Assembly: GCA_958433005.1 (NCBI GenBank)
Contig: CAUAWV010000058.1
Span: forward strand, 1 to 7,881
Length of the DNA stretch: 7,881 nt
Source: an uncultured Collinsella sp.
Lineage (GTDB): Bacteria > Actinomycetota > Coriobacteriia > Coriobacteriales > Coriobacteriaceae
Reading direction: 5' to 3'
Position numbers and translations under genes: made by a program. The first letter of the stretch is position 1. Every line of letters begins with the position of its first letter. Positions 1 through 6,765 of the stretch are shown here, piece after piece. The notes beneath the pieces are model-generated. The model searched no databases. It was not told where the DNA came from and saw nothing but the letters and a program-made list of their open reading frames with translations.

Positions 1-308
1 TCCATGGTCGCCGGCGTGGTCACGCGCTGGCCGTTCATAAACTCGACGGGGATGTCGTAGTGGCTAAGCGCCTCGTTGATGGCCTTGCCGCCACCGTGCA
101 CGATAACAGGGCGCATGCCGATGATCTTGAGCAGGACGATGTCGCTCATCACGTCGCGGCGCAGCTGCTCATCAACCATGGCGGCTCCGCCATATTTGAT
201 AACAACCGTCTTGCCGGTCAGGTTCTTAATCCACGGCAGCGCTTCGAACAGCAGCTGCGCGGTTGCTTCGTTGGATTCACTCGAACGACAATCGCGTGCG
301 AATTTCAT
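1..308 (-). CDS. argB: Acetylglutamate kinase, N-terminal part (runs off the left edge)
   Basis: Only about 102 residues are in the window; the rest lies beyond position 1. The enzyme phosphorylates N-acetyl-L-glutamate with ATP, the second step of arginine synthesis, in the cytoplasm. The visible N-terminus contains KYGGAAM (residues about 38-44) and HGGGK (about 70-74), the nucleotide- and substrate-binding glycine motifs of the amino-acid kinase family. Ahead of them, NEATAQLLFEALPWIKNLTG forms the extra N-terminal helix that, in known family members, marks hexameric arginine-inhibited kinases. The ATG at 308 is chosen because the leader then has the family's usual length and a GAGG-type ribosome binding site lies just upstream. 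The gene begins 81 nt after argJ in the same direction, so it is probably in the same operon. Identity is near certain; arginine sensitivity is inferred. Confidence 0.95.
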   Translation of the reverse strand, partial: MKFARDCRSSESNEATAQLLFEALPWIKNLTGKTVVIKYGGAAMVDEQLRRDVMSDIVLLKIIGMRPVIVHGGGKAINEALSHYDIPVEFMNGQRVTTPATM

Positions 309-389
309 AATCTGCCTCGTCTTTCGTATCGTTATCGCGCCGTGCTCCGCTGTCCGCAATCGCGGCAAGATGCGCAGCGTGCCTGGAAT

Positions 390-1658
390 CTAGGAACGGT
401 AGTCGCCGTTGATGGAGATGTACTCATGCGTGAGGTCGCAGGTCCACACGGTCGTTGCCGCGTCGCCTGCGCCCAGGTCGGCCGAGATCACGATCTCGGG
501 CGCCTCAAAACGTCGTAGAGCCTCGTCCTCGTCAAAGGGAACAGTCAGACCGTCGCGACAGACAGGCATGCCCATCATGTCGATGGAAACGTCTTCCTGA
601 TTAAACTTCACGCCGCACTTGCCAAGCGCCATAGCAACGCGGCCCCAGTTGCAGTCGTGGCCGGCGATGCAGGTCTTAACGAGCGGCGAGTTGGCAACGG
701 CACGGGCGGCGATATCGGCCTCCTCGTCGTTAGCGGCGCCGGTAACGTTGACCGTAACAAGCTTGGATGCGCCCTCACCATCGGCGGCGATATTGCGCGC
801 CAGGCTCTCGCACACCTCGTGCACGGCAAATGCCAACTCGTCAAAGGCATTGGAGCCCTCGACGATCGGCTCGGCATCTGCGGCAGCGGCGCCGGAGGCA
901 AGCATGATGCAGGTGTCGTTGGTCGAGGTGTCGGAATCGACCGTTACCTTGTTAAAGGTCTGCTTGACGGTCGAGAGCAGCAGGGCATGAAGTGCCGCAG
1001 GCTCGACGGGAGCATCGGTGGTGATAACTGCGATCATGGTGGCCATGTTGGGCATGATCATACCCGAGCCCTTGCACATTCCGCCTACCGTATAGACATT
1101 GCCCGCATGACCCGCAGCCTCACTGACGTAGGACACGGCGTACTCCTTGGAGTGCGTGTCGGTCGTCATGATGGCGCGAGCGGCATCGGCGCCACCGTGG
1201 GCGGAGAGCGCCTCGTAGGCAGCAGGAATGGCGGTCTCAAACGTGTCGATCGGCAGAATCTGGCCAATTACACCCGTGGAGGCAACCAGAATCTGCTGAG
1301 GCTCGCAGCCGATGACCTGCGATGCGATGCTGCACGTCTCGCGCGCGCATGCAAGGCCGGTCTCACCCGTGGCGGCGTTGGCATTGCCAGAGTTGACCGA
1401 AATGCCGGCGATGATACCGTACCCCTTGTCGGTACCGCCCAGGTTGGCACGGCTCACCTGCACGGGCGCCGCGCAAAAGCGATTGGTGGTAAACACGCCA
1501 GCACCGGGACAGGGTTTATCGGGCACGACGAGCGCGTAATCCAGACGCTCGGGGTTCTTGCGGAACCCAGCGTGGATGCCTGCAGCCTTAAAACCAGCCG
1601 CAGCCGTAACGCCACCCTCGACGGCGCGAATCTTGATATCAAACAGCTCGGTATTCAT
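390..1658 (-). CDS. argJ: Glutamate N-acetyltransferase / ornithine acetyltransferase (ArgJ)
   Basis: ArgJ moves the acetyl group from N-acetylornithine to glutamate, recycling it and releasing ornithine; bifunctional forms can also use acetyl-CoA. The 422-residue length is normal. Family marks are visible along the whole protein: the N-terminal GGVTAAAGFKAAGIHAG, the STG segment at 127-129 (T128 and G129 fit the oxyanion hole), KGSGMIMPNMATM at 196-208, and the C-terminal YISINGDYRS. The precursor is expected to cleave itself between A206 and T207, giving two chains with T207 as the nucleophile. Whether it is mono- or bifunctional cannot be read from sequence; no argA is visible in the window. 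The start at 1658 has an AAGGAG site at 1670-1675 with a rather long 11-nt spacer, and no better in-frame start is nearby. It sits 134 nt after argC and 81 nt before argB. Confidence 0.96.
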   Translation of the reverse strand: MNTELFDIKIRAVEGGVTAAAGFKAAGIHAGFRKNPERLDYALVVPDKPCPGAGVFTTNRFCAAPVQVSRANLGGTDKGYGIIAGISVNSGNANAATGETGLACARETCSIASQVIGCEPQQILVASTGVIGQILPIDTFETAIPAAYEALSAHGGADAARAIMTTDTHSKEYAVSYVSEAAGHAGNVYTVGGMCKGSGMIMPNMATMIAVITTDAPVEPAALHALLLSTVKQTFNKVTVDSDTSTNDTCIMLASGAAAADAEPIVEGSNAFDELAFAVHEVCESLARNIAADGEGASKLVTVNVTGAANDEEADIAARAVANSPLVKTCIAGHDCNWGRVAMALGKCGVKFNQEDVSIDMMGMPVCRDGLTVPFDEDEALRRFEAPEIVISADLGAGDAATTVWTCDLTHEYISINGDYRS

Positions 1659-1792
1659 CGTCTTTATGACTCCTTATGTCAAACAAAAAACGGACATCGG
1701 TTGGTGCGCCATGCCAGTCGTGATCATGAGACCAGCTTAAGAGTGGCGCCCCACTCGATGCCCGACTACCAAATCGTTAACAATCGAATGTG
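1659..1792. other. argC-argJ intergenic gap with weak hairpins
   Basis: This 134-nt gap is unusually long for neighbouring genes of one biosynthetic operon. On the minus strand it holds a short perfect hairpin (6-bp stem, GAGTGG with CCACTC, 1741-1756, 4-nt loop). Further on is an imperfect 9-position stem (1711-1719 with 1689-1697; one mismatch, two G-T wobbles) running into a T6 tract at 1685-1690. The second structure resembles a weak terminator or attenuator but is marginal. I see no convincing small gene or promoter. The argJ ribosome binding site is at 1670-1675. Confidence 0.4.
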
Positions 1793-2863
1793 CTACACCG
1801 GGCACGCCACTGTGGGCAAGCCTCGTCGCTCGTCAAAGCCAAAGACGATATTGGCGCACTGGACTGCTTGGCCCGCAGCGCCCTTGCACAGATTGTCGAT
1901 GGCGCCCGTCGCCACCAGCACGCCCGCGCGCTTGTTGAGCGCGAGGCCGATCTGGGCGGCGTTGGTGCCGACGACCGAAGCCGTCTTGGGCTGCTGACCG
2001 GCATCGAGTACGCGTACGAAGGTGCGACCGGCGTAGAACTGCTTGTAATGGTCGACAACGTCCTCAAGGGTCAAGGTATCGAGAGCCTGCGGCGTGAGCG
2101 GCAGCGTCACCGTGGAGAGCAGACCGCGCTTGAGCGGTGCCAGGTGCGGGGTAAAGACGACGCGATCGGTCAGGCCAAGGATTTGCTCAATCTCGGGCGT
2201 GTGGCGATGCCTGCCCACGCCGTAGGCCTCCAAGTTCTCGTCGGCGCTGCAAAAATGGGTGCGGGCGTTGCAGGACTTACCGGCGCCCGTCACGCCGCTA
2301 ATGGCATCGACAATCACGGGGCCGTTCTCGGCCACCCAGCCCGCGCGCACGGCGGGCGCGGCGGCAAGGCTCGTTGCGGTGGGATAGCAACCGGCGCAGG
2401 CGACCAGCACGGATTTGCCGTCGGCATGGTCGGATGCGGCGGTCTCCAAGTCCTGGCAGAACAGCTCGGGCAGACCGAAGGCACGGGTCTTGAGCAGCTC
2501 GGGGCTCGCATGCTCGGCGGCATACCAAGCCTCAAAAACGGACGCGTCGTTCAGACGGTAGTCAGCCGAAAGATCAAAGCAGGAGACGCCCGATGCAAGC
2601 AGCGCGGGCACCTGTGCCATGGCAGCCGTGTGCGGCACGGCCAAAAAGACCGCGTCGCAGTTCTTGAGCTCGGGGGCATCATGCGTGGTGAAAACCAGAT
2701 CGCTCACACCAGCAAAGCTCGGATACACCGCGGACAGCGGCTGGCCGGCATCGGCGTTGGACGTAACGGCAACAAGTTCAAACTCGGGATGACCGAGGAC
2801 GAGGCGAATGAGCTCGGCGCCGGCATATCCAGCCGCACCGACGATTCCAACCTTTACAGACAT
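1793..2863 (-). CDS. argC: N-acetyl-gamma-glutamyl-phosphate reductase
   Basis: ArgC reduces N-acetylglutamyl phosphate to the semialdehyde with NADPH, the third step of arginine synthesis. The 356-residue protein opens with a Rossmann dinucleotide-binding loop, VGIVGAAGYAGAEL (5-18). The catalytic cysteine is C159 in AGCYPTAT. SGVTGAG (189-195), the GRHRHTPEI segment (217-225, holding the catalytic histidine) and AIDNLCKGAAGQA (321-333) are all standard for the family. The start at 2863 has an AAGGAG site at 2870-2875 with a 6-nt spacer. It is the first gene of the arg unit: upstream lie a candidate promoter, a pair of ArgR-type boxes and the terminator of the preceding operon. Nothing looks damaged or unusual. 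Confidence 0.97.
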   Translation of the reverse strand: MSVKVGIVGAAGYAGAELIRLVLGHPEFELVAVTSNADAGQPLSAVYPSFAGVSDLVFTTHDAPELKNCDAVFLAVPHTAAMAQVPALLASGVSCFDLSADYRLNDASVFEAWYAAEHASPELLKTRAFGLPELFCQDLETAASDHADGKSVLVACAGCYPTATSLAAAPAVRAGWVAENGPVIVDAISGVTGAGKSCNARTHFCSADENLEAYGVGRHRHTPEIEQILGLTDRVVFTPHLAPLKRGLLSTVTLPLTPQALDTLTLEDVVDHYKQFYAGRTFVRVLDAGQQPKTASVVGTNAAQIGLALNKRAGVLVATGAIDNLCKGAAGQAVQCANIVFGFDERRGLPTVACPV

Positions 2864-2931
2864 ATCAGACTCCTTGTCTGCAGTTATGCACCAATGCGCA
2901 TCCCGCAGCCGTCGTTATGAAGTGGGTTGAA

Positions 2932-2964
2932 ACTTTAGCACCAAAAGATGCATGAATACGTAAA
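2932..2964 (-). promoter_or_regulatory. Candidate promoter of the argCJB operon
   Basis: On the minus strand TGCTAAAGT (2940-2932) reads as an extended -10 element (TGn followed by TAAAGT, four of six consensus bases). The -35 region about 17 bp upstream (near 2955-2960) is poor and lies inside the ARG-box pair, as expected for a repressed promoter. Transcription would begin near 2925, giving a leader of about 60 nt before argC. The location is well supported by context, the exact hexamers only weakly. Confidence 0.4.
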
Positions 2965-2984
2965 TGGCTTGCATATTCATGCAT
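2948..2984 (-). promoter_or_regulatory. Pair of ArgR-type operator boxes upstream of argC
   Basis: Two dyad sites lie side by side. The right one (2970-2983) is a perfect TGCAT-N4-ATGCA palindrome; the left one (2949-2962) is TGCAT-N4-ACGTA, an imperfect version. Their centres (2955.5 and 2976.5) are exactly 21 bp, or two helical turns, apart. The pair is also framed by an 11-bp perfect inverted repeat, ATGCATGAATA at 2948-2958 and its complement at 2974-2984. In well-studied bacteria the ArgR hexamer binds paired 18-bp boxes separated by about 3 bp, which gives the same 21-bp spacing, and the TGAAT and TGCAT half-site motifs match known ARG boxes. The pair overlaps the predicted -35 region, so arginine-dependent repression is the likely role. 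The ArgR gene itself is not in the window. Confidence 0.7.
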
Positions 2985-3020
2985 TGAAACAAGCCCGACA
3001 CATTTGTTTGAAGGAATTGA

Positions 3021-3082
3021 CAAAAAGAGACGAGCCCCGTATTGACCGGCACTCCTTACGGCGCCGGGCAATACGGGGCTCG
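3021..3082 (-). terminator. Intrinsic terminator of the riboflavin-uptake operon
   Basis: A perfect 14-bp stem (3031-3044 paired with 3069-3082, outer sequence CGAGCCCCGTATTG) encloses a 24-nt loop that can itself form a small CCGGC/GCCGG stem. On the minus strand it is followed by TCTCTTTTTG (3030-3021), a good T tract. It lies 39 nt past the stop of the last flavoprotein gene and about 40 nt before the argC operator, separating the two operons. The plus strand has no T tract after the stem, so it acts in the minus direction. Confidence 0.93.
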
Positions 3083-3121
3083 CCCATGCGAATACTAAGT
3101 TGTTTGGATGAGTCAGCCTGA

Positions 3122-3532
3122 CTACAGCTTGACCGGCACCCAGTCATCGTGGTTGCAGATATATGCCTCGGGATCCTCGACGCTAAAGAAGACGAGCGTG
3201 GGGTCGTTGGGCCCCTCATAGTGCTCGCTCAAGCGCTCAAGATGCTTCCATCCGGCCTCGCGCATTTCGTCCGAAGCCCGGTCATCCAGGCCCGCACGCC
3301 CGCGCAAGATCAACCAACCATGGCCCGGCCACCAGCTCGTGGCCTCAAAGCGCTGATTTTGCAGCAGCTCTTGCCACACATCTTTGGTGCGCGCCGTTAC
3401 AAACCACAGTTTGCCGTCCTGAATCTGTGCAAACGAGAACGGACGCACATGTGGCTGCCCGTCCACGCTCGTCGCCAAATACCATGCCGGCACCGACGTC
3501 AGATACTCCAACACCGTATTCAATCCGTCCAT
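3122..3532 (-). CDS. Pyridoxamine 5'-phosphate oxidase-family (flavin split-barrel) protein, copy 1
   Basis: This 136-residue protein belongs to the FMN-binding split-barrel superfamily, in the group of short putative PNPOx proteins common in anaerobes. Recognisable segments are PAWYLAT (15-21), VRPFSF (29-34), GKLWFVT (40-46) and KDVW (50-53), then the hydrophobic strand GWLILRG and the late strand LVFFSV. It is much shorter than true pyridoxamine-phosphate oxidase (PdxH) and lacks any obvious PdxH C-terminal region, so a vitamin B6 role should not be assumed; the substrate is unknown. It has no signal peptide or membrane segment, so it is cytoplasmic. The start at 3532 has a very strong AGGAGG site (3537-3542) with a 4-nt spacer. 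It follows its paralogue by 51 nt, is the last gene of the operon, and is followed by the terminator. FMN binding is inferred from family and context. Confidence 0.85.
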   Translation of the reverse strand: MDGLNTVLEYLTSVPAWYLATSVDGQPHVRPFSFAQIQDGKLWFVTARTKDVWQELLQNQRFEATSWWPGHGWLILRGRAGLDDRASDEMREAGWKHLERLSEHYEGPNDPTLVFFSVEDPEAYICNHDDWVPVKL

Positions 3533-3583
3533 GTGTCCTCCTGGCGCTAGCTAATTCGGAACGGGTAGTTAATTTGAGACGCG

Positions 3584-4030
3584 CTAGAGCTCCAGGCGCT
3601 CCTCGCTGCCGTCGATATCACAGAAGCGCGCGGCAATGTTGCGGACCGAAAAGAAAGCAAGGCGGCCGTCGTTGGCACTCTCGTGTTCCTCGCCGATGCC
3701 CACCATGTGCTTAAAACCCGCTTGACGCACCTTGTCGCTCGCAACTGCGTCGTCCTCAAGTGCGGCTTCGCCGGTCAATACGATCCAGCATTCCCCCGGC
3801 TTCCAGCCCGAGAGCTCAAACTTGGGATTCGCACTCAGCTCCGCCCACACATCCTTGTCGCGCGACGTGCAAAACCACAGCTTACCTTCATCGACCATGG
3901 CAAACGAAAACGGCCTCACGCGAGGCTGATGCCCGTCGGCCACATCGGTCGTGGCCAGATACCACGCCGGAATGCGCCTGAGATACGAGCAGGCGCGCTC
4001 AAGCTGAGCTGTGCGGTCGTTGTCGGTCAT
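3584..4030 (-). CDS. Pyridoxamine 5'-phosphate oxidase-family (flavin split-barrel) protein, copy 2
   Basis: This 148-residue protein is a clear paralogue of the next gene. Both share PAWYLAT (21-27 here), VRPFSFA (38-44), GKLWF-T (49-54) and KDVW-EL (59-64), followed by the same alternation of strands and a shared FFSV near the C-terminus. Differences are a longer charged N-terminus, a two-residue insertion in the first hairpin (TDVADG), and a different tail rich in Asp and Glu. The family binds FMN or related flavins; the reaction is unknown. It begins 30 nt after ecfT, with an AAGGGG ribosome site at 4036-4041 and a 5-nt spacer. Its position behind a riboflavin importer on an FMN-controlled transcript supports a flavin-dependent role. 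It could instead be a non-catalytic flavin binder. Confidence 0.85.
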   Translation of the reverse strand: MTDNDRTAQLERACSYLRRIPAWYLATTDVADGHQPRVRPFSFAMVDEGKLWFCTSRDKDVWAELSANPKFELSGWKPGECWIVLTGEAALEDDAVASDKVRQAGFKHMVGIGEEHESANDGRLAFFSVRNIAARFCDIDGSEERLEL

Positions 4031-4060
4031 AGGGACCCCTTTCTTGCGCTCGAATCGCGC

Positions 4061-4861
4061 CTAAACAAGTTGAAGGTTGACGACGATGACACACGCAAAC
4101 AGCAGCATCGTCACCACCGCAGCCAGCGCATCCCCGCGGCGAAATGCAAGCGCATGCAGACGCGTGCGGCCCTGCTCGCCGTGATAGCAGCGTGCATCCA
4201 TGGCGGCAGACAGCGTCTCGGCATGACGGAACACGCCCGTGAACAGTGGAATCGCCACACTGCCGAGCATACGCACGCCGCCGAGCGGGCCACCCGTTAC
4301 GCGTGCACCGCGGCTTGCCTGCGCGTCCGCCGTCTGCTTCATCTCGGTGGCGAACTGCGGCATAAAGCGCAACGCGATGCCCATGATCATGCCGAGCTCA
4401 TGCGCCGGAAGCCCCACGCGCGCAAACGGTGCGAGCAGACGCTCAAAGCCCGCGGTGAGGTCGAGCGTCGGTGTGGTGAGCGTAATGGCGCTCATGCCGG
4501 CCATCATCAGGGTCAGGCGACACGCCATAAAGGCGGCAGAACGCAGTGAGCCCTCGCTTATCTGCAGAAAGCCGAGCTGCCACAGGATGCGCCCACTCTG
4601 ATCGGTAAACAAGTTGAGCACCGCGACCACGACGACGATTGCCAGCAGCGGCGCCATCGACGACAGAACGCGACGAGCCGGCACCCGGGACACGACATAG
4701 ATCAGCACAACGAAAATTGCGACAGGGGCCAATCCGCGGAAGCCGCCGACGGTCAGCGTCGTGATCAAAAACACAAAGCCCAGGAGCAGCTTGGTGCGCG
4801 GATCCAGGCGATGGATCGCGCTATCGCTCGGATAGTAGCTGCCAAACGAAAACGCCTCCAT
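4061..4861 (-). CDS. ecfT: ECF transporter transmembrane (T) component EcfT
   Basis: EcfT is the membrane scaffold of energy-coupling-factor vitamin importers. It links the ATPases to the substrate-binding S-component. At 266 residues it has normal length. The N-terminal segment IHRLDPRTKLLLGF (16-29) is the typical lead-in to the first membrane helix. Hydrophobic helices follow near 25-38, 44-58, 69-85 and 108-128, with a last one at 245-263. The two coupling motifs that contact the ATPases are AQASRGA (180-186) and MDARCYHG (221-228); the second has Cys where Gly or Ser is more usual, a small deviation that keeps the key Arg. Its ATG overlaps the stop codon of the ATPase gene by 1 nt (TAATG), implying translational coupling. 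Function is secure; riboflavin specificity comes from the adjacent ribU and riboswitch. Confidence 0.94.
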   Translation of the reverse strand: MEAFSFGSYYPSDSAIHRLDPRTKLLLGFVFLITTLTVGGFRGLAPVAIFVVLIYVVSRVPARRVLSSMAPLLAIVVVVAVLNLFTDQSGRILWQLGFLQISEGSLRSAAFMACRLTLMMAGMSAITLTTPTLDLTAGFERLLAPFARVGLPAHELGMIMGIALRFMPQFATEMKQTADAQASRGARVTGGPLGGVRMLGSVAIPLFTGVFRHAETLSAAMDARCYHGEQGRTRLHALAFRRGDALAAVVTMLLFACVIVVNLQLV

Positions 4862-6765
4862 TAGCAGCCCTCCTCTCGCGCAACCGTCTTGGATTTAGCA
4901 ATGTCCGCGACGTTAGAAGGACCGCCCGAGCGACCGATTAGCAGGTCCACCAACTCGTCTGCCAGCGACTCAACCGTATAGAGGCCGTCAAAGCGCAGCG
5001 GCACGCCCGCTTCCGCGAGCGCCAACGCCATGCGCTGGGCGGCGGGAACGCCCAAGCCGATCGACTTGAGCTCATCCGCATGCGCAAAAACCTGAGCGGG
5101 CGTGCCCTCGGCAAACACCGCGCCCTCGTTCATCACGACAATACGGTCGCAGCAATTGGCCAGGTCATCCATGCTGTGCGAAACCATGACAACGGTCAGG
5201 CCCCCATGGTGAAGTCGATCGATGAGCTCCAGGAAATCACTGCGCGCCGCCGGATCGAGCCCCGCCATGGGCTCATCGAGTACCAGGACCTCGGGCTCCA
5301 TGGCAAGCACGCCGGCAAACGCCACGCGCCGCTGTTGGCCACCCGAAAGCTCAAAGGGACTCTTGTCGCCCACCGTGGCCAAGTCGAGGCCCACGCGCGC
5401 GAGCGATGACTCAACGCGGCGCGCGACCTCGGCCTGCGACAAGCCAAGGTTGTGCGGGCCAAACGCCACGTCCTGCGTCACGGTTTCGGCAAACAGCTGA
5501 CGCTCGGGATATTGAAACACCACGCCGACCTTGGCCTTAACCGCGGCGGCATCTTTCTTGTTTGCCAGGTCGAGCCCCAACGCGTAAACGGAACCCTCCT
5601 GGGGGCGAATCAAACCGTTGAGATGCTGGACCAGCGTCGACTTACCCGAACCGGTATGGCCTGCTAAGCCCAGGAACTCGCCGCGACGCACCGTCAGCGA
5701 TACATCGCGCAGCGCCCACGGGCTGCTGGGGTCGTTTCCCCAGAGAGCCTGTTTGCTCGATTTGCCCGCAACGGCCGAGCGCTTATGCCAGCGGCGACGC
5801 TCGCGCGGACTGAGCGAATAACTGTACGAAACATGGGATAGCTCGATGACAGGCTCCGACGCGTTGCCCTCGTTGTCTACCGGAACAGTGCCGTCAGCGA
5901 TTTCCAACTGGGACGCGGAAGGCTGCCCCGCAGTGCCTGCCCCGCTCCGCTCGGTATAGGCCTGCGCAACCTCGGCAACCATATCCGCCTCGCGCACCTG
6001 CGCGCAAACGGGTACGCCCTTCGCACGAAGTGCCATGCCCAAACGGCACGACTCCGGCATGTCCAGGTTGAGCTGCGCAAGTTCGTCCGCCCGCGTCAAG
6101 ATTTCCTCGGGCGTACCGAGCATGGCAACGCGCCCCGCCTGAAACACCGCGACTCGATCGGCCTCGGAGGCCTCTTCCATAAAGTGCGTAATCATCACGA
6201 TGGTCATGCCGCGAGCGTGCAACGCGCGGCAAGCCTTCATGAGGCCCTTGCGTCCACGCGGATCGAGCATCGAGGAAGCCTCGTCCAATATGAGCACGCG
6301 CGGTTCCATGGCAAGCACGCCGGCAAGCGCCACGCGCTGCTTTTGGCCACCCGAGAGCGCATGGGTCTCGTGGCGCTCAAAGCCCACCAGGCCCACGGCC
6401 TTCAGCACATCTCGCACACGCTGCGCGATCTGGGCCGATGGCACGCCAAGGTTTTCGGGACCGAACGCAACATCGTCCTCGACAAGCGTCGCCACCAGCT
6501 GATCATCCGGGTTCTGGAACACCATGCCCGCAGTCGAGCGGATGTCGTAGACCAGCTCGGGATCGGACGCGTCCATGCCGTTGACGCGCACCGTTCCCGT
6601 ATCGGGCTGCAGCAGCGCGTTCAAATGCTTGGCGAACGTCGACTTGCCCGACCCGTTTCCGCCGAGGATGCAGAAAAACTCGCCATCCTCGATGTTCAGA
6701 TCGATGCCGTCGAGTGCCGGTGTGGCACCGTCATAGCTAAAGGAAACGCCCCGACACTCAATCAT
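4861..6765 (-). CDS. ecfA: Fused ECF transporter ATPase (EcfA1-EcfA2 in one chain)
   Basis: This 634-residue protein contains two complete ABC ATPase domains, replacing the usual separate EcfA1 and EcfA2. Domain 1: Walker A GGNGSGKST (35-43), Q-loop VFQNPDDQ (82-89), signature LSGGQKQR (137-144), Walker B with D161-E162 in LDEASSMLDP, and H194. Domain 2: Walker A GHTGSGKST (369-377), Q-loop VFQYPERQLF (416-425), signature LSGGQQRR (473-480), Walker B D497-E498, and H530. The NPDDQ and YPERQ Q-loops are the hallmarks of A1 and A2 respectively, so the order is A1-A2 and both sites look active. Each domain ends with a similar helical tail (DMPESCRLGMAL and GVPAAQRMALAL). The join (about 273-305) is a Gly/Ser/Ala-rich linker. 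Domain 2 has a basic insertion (about 318-347) just before its first core strand. The start overlaps the ribU stop by 4 nt (ATGA). It powers riboflavin import at the membrane's inner face. Confidence 0.95.
   Translation of the reverse strand: MIECRGVSFSYDGATPALDGIDLNIEDGEFFCILGGNGSGKSTFAKHLNALLQPDTGTVRVNGMDASDPELVYDIRSTAGMVFQNPDDQLVATLVEDDVAFGPENLGVPSAQIAQRVRDVLKAVGLVGFERHETHALSGGQKQRVALAGVLAMEPRVLILDEASSMLDPRGRKGLMKACRALHARGMTIVMITHFMEEASEADRVAVFQAGRVAMLGTPEEILTRADELAQLNLDMPESCRLGMALRAKGVPVCAQVREADMVAEVAQAYTERSGAGTAGQPSASQLEIADGTVPVDNEGNASEPVIELSHVSYSYSLSPRERRRWHKRSAVAGKSSKQALWGNDPSSPWALRDVSLTVRRGEFLGLAGHTGSGKSTLVQHLNGLIRPQEGSVYALGLDLANKKDAAAVKAKVGVVFQYPERQLFAETVTQDVAFGPHNLGLSQAEVARRVESSLARVGLDLATVGDKSPFELSGGQQRRVAFAGVLAMEPEVLVLDEPMAGLDPAARSDFLELIDRLHHGGLTVVMVSHSMDDLANCCDRIVVMNEGAVFAEGTPAQVFAHADELKSIGLGVPAAQRMALALAEAGVPLRFDGLYTVESLADELVDLLIGRSGGPSNVADIAKSKTVAREEGC

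Noticed and set aside
1677..1682. Perfect TTGACA on the minus strand upstream of argJ, as an internal promoter
   Set aside because: A -10 element at the right distance would fall on the argJ start codon, and no good hexamer is found there.
1741..1756. Perfect 6-bp hairpin in the argC-argJ gap as a terminator
   Set aside because: No T tract follows on either strand and the stem is short.
657..1997. Long plus-strand open frame of 446 codons across argJ and the argC end
   Set aside because: It lies antisense to two confidently identified enzymes. Such frames are common opposite G+C-rich genes, and the translation shows no family motifs.
1790..2920. Plus-strand open frame of 376 codons opposite argC
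   Set aside because: It mirrors argC along its whole length, runs through the argC ribosome site and resembles no protein family.
3122..4030. Calling the two split-barrel proteins PdxH (pyridoxamine-phosphate oxidase of vitamin B6 synthesis)
   Set aside because: They are only 136 and 148 residues, far shorter than PdxH, with no visible PdxH C-terminal region; only superfamily membership is supported.
3683..4549. Plus-strand open frame of 288 codons opposite the second flavoprotein and ecfT
   Set aside because: Its His- and Arg-rich composition is typical of an antisense shadow; it has no ribosome site or recognisable domain.
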